From positions 124,001 to 188,000 of the forward strand of contig JADJTX010000004.1 of NCBI GenBank assembly GCA_016710985.1: a DNA stretch of 64,000 nt, read 5' to 3'. The DNA comes from Ignavibacteria bacterium. GTDB taxonomy: Bacteria; Bacteroidota; Ignavibacteria; Tepidaquicellales; Tepidaquicellaceae. Under the pieces are notes generated by a model. That model did no database searches and had not been told where the DNA came from. It was given only the letters and a program-made list of their open reading frames with translations. A program made the position numbers and the translations under genes. This document shows positions 9,474 through 18,900 of this stretch, piece by piece (the stretch's first letter is position 1; each line of letters opens with the position of its first letter).

Positions 9474-9530
9474 TAATTGATAATTGATAATTGATAATTG
9501 ATAATTGATAATTGATAATTGATAATAGTT
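9471..9530. repeat. ATTGATA-type tandem array containing the stop codon
   Basis: TGA stop of the upstream gene followed by TAATTGATAATTGATAATTG units of 9 bp; the stop is part of the array. Confidence 0.85.
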
Positions 9531-9595
9531 AATAGTTTATAATTTATAGTTAAAATTCATTGCCGTTGGCTTCAGCCAATGGATGAGAAGAATTC

Positions 9596-9628
9596 AAAAA
9601 GGACCGATCCTAAAGACCGGTCCTTTTT
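9596..9628. terminator. Bidirectional terminator between convergent genes
   Basis: AAAAAGGACC (9596-9605) pairs with GGTCCTTTTT (9619-9628). The A-run and T-run flank the stem, so it could serve both the plus-strand gene and the minus-strand gene ending at 9700. A small TTGGCTTCAGCCAA hairpin lies just before it. Confidence 0.75.
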
Positions 9629-9633
9629 AATTT

Positions 9634-9722
9634 GTTCAACTTTCAACTTTTTAACTTTTAACTTTCAACTTTCAACTTTTAACTTTCAACTTTTAACTTT
9701 TAACTTTCAACTTTTAACTCAT
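9634..9722. repeat. TTAACTTTCAACTTT tandem array overlapping the end of the minus-strand gene
   Basis: Units of 8-10 bp (CTTTTAACTTTCAA). On the minus strand the last codons of the neighbouring gene (ELKVES and TAA) read into this array. Confidence 0.8.
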
Positions 9723-11141
9723 TTACTTTTTCTTCCAGCCAGTTCTTTATCCCAAACTGATTAAATTTCATCTTCTCAATTTCATCTTTTATTCTCTTAA
9801 CCTCATAATTCTTTTCTTTTTTATCCGGACCGGTTTTAAGTTTTATCAGGTCATTTGTTAATTTTAAAAATTCATAAAACGATTCTTTGGAATTTTCAAT
9901 AAATGATTTTTCTCTGAGAAGAAAATGTCTGAATGAATCCACCATAGCATACGCCTGATCATAAAATTCTTTTTCATAAAAAATCCTGAGCAAAAGGATC
10001 TTAACCTGTATCTTTATAATGAAAGCGGGGAAGTTGGCGCGGGAAAACAGATCAAGGGCAGTTTCGAGATCACCCTTGCTGTAACTTATGACTCCCCGGC
10101 AAAAATTCAGCGTGCTTTCTTTTTCTTCTGTCAGAAGATGCTGAAAATTTGATATGTACTTTTCAGCCCATTCGTACTCTCCGACTCTTACAGCGATCTT
10201 GACATGATTTAAAAAATCCGGGTAAAGAATTTTACCAAGTATGATGGTGCCTCTGTCGAAATTTTCCTTTGACAAAAGAAAATGCTCCCGCATGAAATCA
10301 GTTCTCCCCAGATGATTAAAAACATACGCGCAGTAATTTGCCATGTGAAGATAGAGCATGTATTGGTCACCTGCGTTAAGCTCGTCTATATACTTATCCT
10401 TCAGTTTTTTTAATTCGAAAAAGTATTTCTCATCTCTGTCTTTACTCAGTAAAATAATATTGTAATAGATCCGGAGTGTAGGATTATCATCGACAGGATT
10501 TTTTCCTAGATAGCTCATCACTTCATCAAACATCTTCATGTTGAATTCACAGTTATTCTGAAATTTTTCGTGAAGCATGATATTATAATACTTCAGAAGT
10601 CTTATGACTGAGTATGTTAAGAAATAATCGAGTTCTGTCTGAAAAAAATCAAGACGTTTAACCGGGTCTTTGGGAATCTGAAATGAGAGCTGTTCTTCCG
10701 TAAGCTCTAATTGTTTCAGAACATAGTTCTCATCTCTGACAGACACTGAATCAAGCTTCTTTTTGTAAACCTTGAATGTCTGTTCAAAAATATTGTCAAG
10801 GCTTCTGTCTCTCAGTTGTTCAAGTAAAACTTTTCTTTGATATTGGATAAATCCCTGTATTGAAGAAATGCAAGATATTCTTTTCCAAGACTGAACAGGT
10901 CAGAGATGATGTTTTTAATTTTAAAATAATCATAGGTCTCACCCGGGAACATTTTTTTAAAAACATTATCATCCGTAAGCGATTCATTATCAAATTTCGG
11001 ATAATGATCCTTTATCAGATCGAAAAGGGTTAATATTTTTTTATTCTTATTGAAGACCGGAGACCTGACAAAATCTTTGAATTCCCTGAATTCAGAAACG
11101 CTGAAGGTTTTTATGAGCTGTATGAGTTTTGTATTTTGCAT
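9700..11141 (-). pseudogene. Helical (TPR-like) cytoplasmic protein of unknown function, one frameshift
   Basis: Two fragments form one gene. The N-terminal 109 residues (11141 down to 10812: NTKLIQLIKTFSVSEFREFKDFVRSPVF) and the rest (ending at 9700) match the intact 482-residue paralog at 50170-51618, which starts DTKLIQLLKTFSREETKEFEKF. The joining sequence, in the next frame, reads KVLLEQLRDRSLDNIFEQTF and then runs into the second fragment. One extra A in the AAAGAAAAG run near 10830 restores the frame, so this could be an A-run sequencing error or a real lesion. The product is Lys/Glu-rich and predicted mostly alpha-helical, with no signal peptide. I do not recognise a function. Confidence 0.75.
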
Positions 11142-11176
11142 TCAGATCCTCAGGAAATTTTTACCACTAAGGCACT

Positions 11177-11262
11177 AAGTTCGTTAAGTTCGTTAAGTTC
11201 ATAGTTCATTAAGTTCATTAAGTTCTTAAGTTCATTAAGTTCGTTAAGGTAACAATGATAAA
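11177..11262. repeat. 9-bp tandem array (GTTCGTTAA / GTTCATTAA)
   Basis: Imperfect units GTTCGTTAAGTTCATTAAG. The reverse complement (CTTAACGAA) is the unit inside the purH coding frame at 32592-32663. A similar array lies downstream of pyrF. Confidence 0.8.
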
Positions 11263-11517
11263 TAAAAATTAAGAAAGATTTTATAATCTACTGGTGTCAT
11301 TTTGAATTTTCTTAATTTGCTGACTGGTTTCAATACTTTATGCTCTTAGTGCCCTTAGTTTTAAAAAAATTATAATTATTAGTGTGTAATATTTGAATTC
11401 AAAGAGATTTCTAAAACGAGCAACCCAAAATATCAATAAATTATTCAAAATTAAAGGTTCTAGTAATAAATGTATATCGGTTTGAGAAAACCGCTTCTAA
11501 AATCTCAAAAAACATTC

Positions 11518-11549
11518 TTTGATTTGATCCTGCCATTCTGATAGTTTTG
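11518..11549 (+). promoter_or_regulatory. Bacteroidota-type promoter, leader copy C
   Basis: TTTG at 11518-11521, exactly 20 nt, then TAGTTTTG at 11542-11549, a full match to TAnnTTTG. Transcription would start about 6 nt downstream, which is the first base of leader helix P1 (11555). Confidence 0.75.
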
Positions 11550-11554
11550 TATAA

Positions 11555-11694
11555 ATGGCGTAATGATGAATAAAAATTTTACCTTAAATATAATTACCTC
11601 CCCTACATATATCTTTTATAATCATCGTACGCCATACGAACTTAATCCTTAATTAATTAAGATTAAGTCTTCATTATAATATGTAGCGGGAGGT
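11555..11694 (+). ncRNA. Conserved structured 5' leader, copy C
   Basis: P1 pairs ATGGCGTAATGATGA (11555-11569) with TCATCGTACGCCAT (11622-11635). P2 pairs ACCTCCCCTACATAT (11596-11610) with ATATGTAGCGGGAGGT (11679-11694): 15 pairs with one unpaired C. P3 pairs ACTTAATC with GATTAAGT (11640-11668). The sequence of P2 differs almost entirely from copies A and B yet pairs better, which is strong covariation. The start codon is 53 nt downstream with its own AAAGGAG. Confidence 0.7.
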
Positions 11695-11747
11695 ATTTTA
11701 TTGTCACAACTTTAAACTATCAAAAATATTCTTTGAAAGGAGAAAAA

Positions 11748-14700
11748 ATGAAAAAATCATTATTTCAATTTGTCATGTTATTTGTTTTTTTAATTCTTGT
11801 AAATGAATCTGCTTATTCTGCCAATGAATATTTCAGGAGTATCGCTTCTGGTAACTGGAACAATGCTTCAACCTGGCAAATGTCAACCAATAGCGGTTCA
11901 ACATGGATCCCTACATCAAGTACACCGGGAGATACAAGCGGGGTAATAACCGTGCGGAACGGATACACTGTATCTGTTACAGAAAGCGTCGGAGCAAATC
12001 AGCTTGTTGTAGAAGGCGGCGGTACGATCTCTATCGGAAGCGGGATAATTCTCACTATTACAGACGGAGACTCATTTGATCTGACTGTTGTAACAGGCGG
12101 CGCTGTTACCGGTTTAGGGACTGTCAGGACGCAGGGAGCGGATGTGTTGATGTTAATCGGAAGCGGTACGAATTTCAGCGTGCCGCTTGTTGTGTTTTCA
12201 GGAACGGCGACTGCCCGTGATAACTCAAGTCCTTTGGTTGCAGTTTTCAAAGGATCTGTAACAGTTAACCCAGGAGCTACACTTAACGGATCAGGCGGTG
12301 GGTATTCGATTCAGGCAAACAGCAGTGTTACAAACAACGGATCAATTACAGGCAGCGGCGGGATCTTCAGAATGAGAGGCGCGACAATGGTAAATAACGG
12401 AACGGTTTCAATTTCAGATTTTAATTTTGATTCGACAACATCTGTTTCAGGGACATCTGCTTTTACAGGTACAAATATTTCCATCAACAGTTCAGGAAAT
12501 GTTTCATTTTCGGGAAATATGACTTTCTCACCTGTATCAAATTTCAATATCAATTCCGGCGGAGTATTAAATCCGGCAAACTTAACATTTACTTCCGGAT
12601 TGATGAATCTCACTCCCGGCGGAACAATTGCAAATACAGGTACTTTGAAAACATCAGGAAATCCGATTCTAAATATAAATGCCGGGTCAAACTTCAACGC
12701 TCCCTTAAACATAATTTCCGGAACGACAATTGCGAGGGACAATTCATCGCCGTTAATAGGAATATTCAAAGGAACAATAACAATAAACAACGGAGCAGTA
12801 CTCGAAGGAACAGGCGGCGGTTACTCCATTCAGTCAAACGGAAATGTAATAAACAACGGAACAATTTCCGGAAGCGGCGGGATATTCAGAATGAGAGGCG
12901 CGTCATTTACAAATAACGGCGTTGTTTCAATTTCAGCTTTTAATTTAGATTCGACAACTACTATCACCGGTACGTCTCCATTTACCGGGTCTAACATTAC
13001 CATAAACGGTTCCGGAAATGTTTCTTTTACAGGAAATGTAACCTTTTCCCCGGCATCAACTTTCAACATCAATTCCGGCGGAGTTTTAAATCCTGCTAAC
13101 TTAACACTTACTTCCGGATTAATGAATCTCACTCCGGGCGGGACAATTGCAAACACAGGAACATTGAAAACATCAGGAAATCCGACTTTAAACATAAATG
13201 CCGGGTCAAACTTCAACGCTCCGTTAAACATAATTTCCGGTACAACAATTGCCAGGGACAATTCATCGCCGTTAATAGGAATATTTAAAGGAACAATAAC
13301 TATAAACAACGGAGCAGTTCTTGAGGGAACAGGCGGCGGGTATTCAATACAGTCAAACGGAAATGTAATCAACAACGGAACAATCAGCGGCAGCGGCGGG
13401 ATATTCAGAATGAGAGGCGCATCATTTGTCAATAACGGTTCAGTCATAATTTCGGACCTTAATTTTGATTCGACAACTACTGTGTCCGGTGTTCAGCCAT
13501 TTACGGGTTCTAATATTTCGATCAACGGTTCGGGTAATGTTTCTTTCACAGGCAATGTGACCTTTTCTCCGGTGGCAAATTTCAACATTAATTCCGGCGG
13601 GATATTAAACCCGGCTAACTTAACTCTTACTTCCGGATTAATGAATCTCAATCCCGGCGGGACAGTCGCAAACACAGGCACATTAAAAACTACAGGAAGT
13701 CCAACTTTAAATATCCGCGGAGGATCAAATTTTAACGGAGGATTAAATGTAGTTTCAGGTTCGACAACTGCCAGGGACAATTCATCTCCATTGATAGCAA
13801 TTTTTAAAGGAACCATTACGGTCGATACAGGAGCGTTTCTTGTTGGTACCGGCGGCGGATACTCAATTCAGGCCGAAGGTAATGTAATAAATAACGGAAC
13901 AGTTACCGGGAGCGGAGGAGTTTTCAAGTTTGCCGGACCGGTATTTACAAACAACGGAAGCGTGAATATTTCAACTTTTAATTTTGAGACCGGAGTTCAT
14001 ACACTTCAGGGAAGCGGAAATTGGACAGCAGGTACTACAAATATATTACTAGGTTCAATTACTACTCTCGGAAGCAATCATCATATGCAGAGTATTAATA
14101 TTAACACCGGCGGAACATTTAATTTATCAACATTTAAATTAATGCTGTCGTCATCCAATCCTATAATTAACAACGGATCCTTCGTAAATTCAAGCGGCAT
14201 TGTTGAATATAACGGAAATGTAAATCAGAATATTTCTTTTGCTAACATTACATACAGCAGACTGAGAATTAATAATGTAGCCGGTACTGTATTGATCGGG
14301 GCTGTGTCAGTGACCGATACACTTTCTGTAGTAGTGGGTTCATTAAACCTGAGTACCCACATTCTGACGCTTTCACCTAACGGATACTTAACTGAAGCAG
14401 GCGGAAATACAGTGTTTGGAAACTCAGTAGGATACATTACGATCACAAAAGTTCTTAATGCTCCATCATCACTGAATGTCGGCGGACTTGGCGCAGTTTT
14501 AACTACAGCAGCAAATCTAGGAAGTACAGAAATCCGAAGAAATAACGTAGTTCAGAACGGACTAAACGGCAATACAAGCATTCTCAGATATTTTGATATT
14601 ATTCCGACAAACAATTCAGGATTGAACGCAACACTTGTTTTCAGATATGATGAATCCGAACTGAATGGAAAAACTGAAGGAGCATTGACATTATTCCGTT

Positions 14701-15359
14701 CGACAAACAACGGTTCTACCTGGACAGCAAGAGGAGGAACGGTAAATACAGTTACAAACTCAATCACGCTTACGGGTATAGATGCATATTCAAGATGGTC
14801 AGCAAGCTCAGTTCCGTCACTTGCAGCGCAGCTGAAAGTTATAGTCGAAGGTTATTATGACATTGCAAATAACAGACTTAACATAAGAGACACTGTGAGG
14901 GCTTATTTGAGAAATCCTGCAGCGCCTTATGTAATTGTTGACTCTGCAAAGTCTGTAATTGATTCGACGATATTCAGCGGTAATTTCAATTTTACAAATG
15001 CCGTTTCAGGATCCTATTATATTGAGTTGAAACAAAGAAATTCGATCGAAACATGGAGCAAAAATCCTGTTCCGTACGTACTCGGAAGCTCAATGACTTA
15101 TGATTTCACAACTGCTTTGACTCAGGCATACGGAAATAACATGACACTAAAAGGAACTAAGTCCTGTATTTACAGCGGTGATGTAACACAGAACGGATTT
15201 GTAGATCTGACTGATGTCCTTGAGGTCTTTAATGAAGCAAAAAATTTTCTTACCGGATATGTCGTAACAGATGTTAACGGAAATTCGATCGTAGATCTGA
15301 CGGATGTATTAATTACATATAACAATTCAATTAATTTTGTCAGTAAGAAAACACCGTAG
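11748..15359 (+). CDS. Giant secreted repeat protein with 173-residue repeats and dockerin-like cassette
   Basis: The start is ATG 11748, preceded by AAAGGAG; an in-frame TTG at 11733 lies inside the ribosome site and is unlikely. The 1203-residue protein has a signal peptide (about 1-26), then ANEYFRSIASGNWNNASTW and WIPTSSTPGDTSG as in the 2434 paralog. The passenger has about three and a half repeats with an exact DNA period of 519 bp; the TTTCAACATC-type landmark is at 12542, 13061 and 13580. Motifs include INSGGVLNPANLTLTSGLMN and NGTISGSGGIFRMRGAS. From about residue 1030 the shared cassette follows (YYDIANNRLNIRDTVRAYLR, ELKQRNSIETWS), then two DLTDV motifs. It is probably a beta-helical surface protein; no catalytic motif was recognised. 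Confidence 0.9.
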   Translation: MKKSLFQFVMLFVFLILVNESAYSANEYFRSIASGNWNNASTWQMSTNSGSTWIPTSSTPGDTSGVITVRNGYTVSVTESVGANQLVVEGGGTISIGSGIILTITDGDSFDLTVVTGGAVTGLGTVRTQGADVLMLIGSGTNFSVPLVVFSGTATARDNSSPLVAVFKGSVTVNPGATLNGSGGGYSIQANSSVTNNGSITGSGGIFRMRGATMVNNGTVSISDFNFDSTTSVSGTSAFTGTNISINSSGNVSFSGNMTFSPVSNFNINSGGVLNPANLTFTSGLMNLTPGGTIANTGTLKTSGNPILNINAGSNFNAPLNIISGTTIARDNSSPLIGIFKGTITINNGAVLEGTGGGYSIQSNGNVINNGTISGSGGIFRMRGASFTNNGVVSISAFNLDSTTTITGTSPFTGSNITINGSGNVSFTGNVTFSPASTFNINSGGVLNPANLTLTSGLMNLTPGGTIANTGTLKTSGNPTLNINAGSNFNAPLNIISGTTIARDNSSPLIGIFKGTITINNGAVLEGTGGGYSIQSNGNVINNGTISGSGGIFRMRGASFVNNGSVIISDLNFDSTTTVSGVQPFTGSNISINGSGNVSFTGNVTFSPVANFNINSGGILNPANLTLTSGLMNLNPGGTVANTGTLKTTGSPTLNIRGGSNFNGGLNVVSGSTTARDNSSPLIAIFKGTITVDTGAFLVGTGGGYSIQAEGNVINNGTVTGSGGVFKFAGPVFTNNGSVNISTFNFETGVHTLQGSGNWTAGTTNILLGSITTLGSNHHMQSININTGGTFNLSTFKLMLSSSNPIINNGSFVNSSGIVEYNGNVNQNISFANITYSRLRINNVAGTVLIGAVSVTDTLSVVVGSLNLSTHILTLSPNGYLTEAGGNTVFGNSVGYITITKVLNAPSSLNVGGLGAVLTTAANLGSTEIRRNNVVQNGLNGNTSILRYFDIIPTNNSGLNATLVFRYDESELNGKTEGALTLFRSTNNGSTWTARGGTVNTVTNSITLTGIDAYSRWSASSVPSLAAQLKVIVEGYYDIANNRLNIRDTVRAYLRNPAAPYVIVDSAKSVIDSTIFSGNFNFTNAVSGSYYIELKQRNSIETWSKNPVPYVLGSSMTYDFTTALTQAYGNNMTLKGTKSCIYSGDVTQNGFVDLTDVLEVFNEAKNFLTGYVVTDVNGNSIVDLTDVLITYNNSINFVSKKTP

Positions 15360-15385
15360 TAATACATTTAAAAAAATATTTCATC

Positions 15386-15414
15386 AGGGATTGAATTTTG
15401 AATTCAATCCCTGA
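15386..15414 (+). terminator. Hairpin downstream of the giant repeat gene
   Basis: CAGGGATTGAATT pairs with AATTCAATCCCTG around a short loop, 27 bp after the stop. There is no strong T-run, so termination is likely but unproven. Confidence 0.55.
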
Positions 15415-15581
15415 ATTGTGTAACAGAACAAATGTGAATTTCCTGAAAATCCGTCATAAAAATTTCTAAAAAATGAAAGTATAAATTCTCTGAAATGTTC
15501 AAATTTATAAATAAATCAATTATTCACTTATAAATTTAAAACCTAATTAGTTATTTTTTTCTAAAAACCTGAATATTTCTC

Positions 15582-15613
15582 TTTGACATAAGGAATACAA
15601 ATATATAAATTTG
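15582..15613 (+). promoter_or_regulatory. Bacteroidota-type promoter, leader copy E
   Basis: TTTG at 15582-15585, exactly 20 nt, then TAAATTTG at 15606-15613, a full match to TAnnTTTG. It is upstream of the choice-of-anchor J gene. Confidence 0.75.
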
Positions 15614-15619
15614 TAGAAA

Positions 15620-15741
15620 TGGCGTAACGATGATCCGAATTTACTTTTTAATTTTTTATTGCCTCTTTTCTAATCATGAATTATCGTACACCAAACAAAC
15701 GTAATTGAAATTCAACATGCATAATGGTTTCAGTTAATTAC
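15620..15741 (+). ncRNA. Degenerate leader, copy E
   Basis: TGGCGTAACGAT (15620-15631) can pair with ATCGTACACCA (15683-15693) as P1, with one mismatch. A P3-like helix GTAATT/AATTAC (15701-15706 with 15736-15741) is present. I could not find a P2 partner, so this copy is either diverged or not functional. Confidence 0.35.
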
Positions 15742-15925
15742 TCTGGTAGACCAGTTTAATATTTGAAGTTTTTTTCTGCCGCGAATTTGCACAAATGCAA
15801 ACGAATACATTTCTTTTAATTCGGGCTAATTAGTGAAAATTAGTGGCATATCTTACATTTCAAGTTGAGTTAATTAAATAATTTAAATTTATACATAAAA
15901 ATACAATCTCAGAAAGGAGAGACAG

Positions 15926-18900
15926 ATGAAGTATTTGCTAATGCTTTTAACTGCAGCAATATTATTATTCCCTGAACTTGCGATGAATTCATATTCTCAA
16001 AGTAAAGAAAAACAGACAGGGCAGGAAAATTTTAAAATCGCAACCATAAAGAAAAGTCCTGACAAAAGCTTAGAGCAAATTGGCGGGAGTAAATTAAAGA
16101 AAGCAGCCGTCATAAAAAATCAGAGCAGCAGGAATGACCTGCTGACGGAAGATTTTGAATCAGGCATCTTTCCTCCTGACGGCTGGCAAAATCCTGGATC
16201 AGGCAATATTCTCTGGAATAATTTTAATATTAGCGCTAACGGTATTGGTAATTATTGTGCATTCTATGAATTCTATGGCTGTGAATTAGATAATGACGAT
16301 TATTTGATTTCGCCTGTGTTCGATCAAACAGACGGTTCACAATATTTAGTCTTTGATTATGCATACGCTCCTGCTGCTGAAAACTGGTATGATAGCATTG
16401 AAATATTTTATTCCACCGACGGAGGGTTTAATTATTCATCTTTGGTAATTTATAACGGATTGGAATTGCAGACTGCTCCATATTCAAAAGGTCCTTTTGA
16501 ACCGCAGAGTAATGAATGGAGAACAAGATATATACTGCTCCCTGCCGGTACAAATGTAATTACATTTAATTCTTTAAACGCGTGTGCAAATAATTTTTAC
16601 ATGGATAATATAAGGGTCGGTGAGTATGTGCCTCAATATGCTTTGCATGAAGATTTTGAATCGGGGAATTTTCCTCCGATCGGTTGGTCTGTGGAAGATA
16701 CATTCGGCTGGAACAATGTCAATTATACAAGCGGATACGGAAACGGACAATACAGTTCAATTTTTGATTTCTATATTTGCGAACACAGCGACGGAACAAT
16801 GACCTCACCGGTCTTCACTCCAACTCAATACGGCAGTTATATTTATTTTGATTATGCTTATGCTCCAAGATTTGACGGCTGGGGGGATCTTTATGACAAT
16901 CTTGAGATTTTTATCTCAACCGATGACGGAAATTCATACCAGTCTTTGGAATTTATAACCGGTGAACAATTACAAACGGCTCCTTCAACTTCAGATACGA
17001 ATGCATTCGTACCGGACAATAACCAATGGGCTACTTATTCAAGATTTCTTCCTCCCGGTGTAAACAGGATCCGGTTTAAAGCTATTAACGGATGCGGAAA
17101 TAATCTTTTCATAGATAACATTAAAGTTGACGGTCTACCTGTCAACACAATCGTTGAAGCTTCAGTGGAATTTTTATGGGCGAAGGGTAAACTACCTCTT
17201 GTGTTTGGAGTCCCGGATAAAATTCCGGTTCTGGTTAAAAATAACGGAGATTCGACCATTACAAATTTAAAAGTCTATCTTAATATTTCGGGAGCAAATA
17301 ATTTATCAGACTCTCTTGTAATCCCAAGTATTGACGCAGGTGATACTATGCAGGTTGATTTCATGGGATTTATGCCGGTACTAAATGGATTTTGCGATGT
17401 GACAGTATCAATTCCAAATGACAATAATAATAGTAATAATTCAAAAACATATATTTCAGAAGTAAATCCGAATACCATAAGATATGTGGATTCCAACTGC
17501 TGTAATTCAGGAGTTGGCTGGGTAGGAGAAGCTGCATTTATGAACAAACATTATATGTCAGGAACAGGTCAGATCAGAAATGTGAACATTAAAATCGGAC
17601 AAAATAATCAAGATCAATTCGTTTACGGATATGTAGTAAGCAGCAGCGGAAGTGTTTTAGGAAAATCTCCTCATTATAAAATAAAAGCCACAGATGGCGG
17701 CAAATATGTATCGTTTGATATTACAGATCCAAAACCTCCGATAGTTACAAATGATTATTATTATGTCGGTATAGCACAGACTGAATTTGCCGGAGACGGG
17801 TTTGCTTTTTCTCCGCAGGAATTGCAATATGAAGTGCCTGCCAGACCTGATGCAAATTTCGGCGCATTTCTTGCTCCTGCAGGGTCAAATGCCTATGTAT
17901 TTGAATTCCCGAGACAATACGGACATAACTATGCAATTGAGGCTGTAATTGAAAATCAGGCTGCAACCGATGTTGGTATTTCAGATCAGGGTCCGGTTTA
18001 TGACCAGTATTTTAATACTACATCATTTACACCGGTTGTAAAAGTATTTAATGCTGGTACTGGTTCTACCACATTCAATGTAAGAAGGACAATTACACCC
18101 GGCGGTTACACAAGTACAAAATCTGTAACAAGTCTGCCGTCCGGAGCAAATGCTTTTGTAAATTATGATCCGTGGATATTTACAGCCGGAACAGTTTATA
18201 CTGTCAGGGATTCAGTTCTTATTTCAGACGGAAACAATTCCAACAATCAAAAAACAACGACAATCACACCAAGAATTGCAAAGCAAATGTGTGTATTGTG
18301 GCAGCAGCAGACTGACAGAGATAGCTTAGTAAGATCTATCATCAGTGACGGAAGATATGCTAATAATTTTGATACAGTAAGAATGAACTATACAGGTTCA
18401 TACAGACCCTGGAAGATAATGATAGTTGCTTTGAAAGAAGAGAAAAGTTATTCTCCGTGGGTAAGGGATTCAATGAAATCGTTCATCGATAACTCAACGG
18501 CAGGAAATAAAAAAACACTGGTGTTATTCAGTGATGCAGTTGCAAATGTTAATGATCCGGTAATTGGATATCCGGCTCCTGCAGATTCGATTTTTTACCG
18601 GCAATATCTAAAAGCAAAGACAATCAGTGATGATTGGATGGGCAGTATTTCATCCAGTCAGAAAAAATTCCGGGGTATCGGATTCTTTGATGGAATAACT
18701 CAGGATTCTGTTTCAGATCCTTATACGCCTGAATTAATAAAACCGACGAACGGCAGCAGCACGGCTTTCAAACCCCAGTCTGTAACAGGTAACGGAGCTG
18801 ACTCCTGTATAGCAGTTAGTTTTGCCGGAGCAAATTATAATACCTTCTTCATGACAAATCAGTTTTCAAGTCTGCGTGCAACGAACGGTTCGCCTTCATC

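Noticed and set aside
9579..9764. Plus-strand 61-residue ORF
   Set aside because: It translates the terminator and the TTAACTTTCAAC array; not a gene.
12311..13816. Long minus-strand ORFs opposite the giant repeat gene
   Set aside because: They mirror the plus-strand repeats, are Pro/Val-rich shadow translations, and have no start signals.
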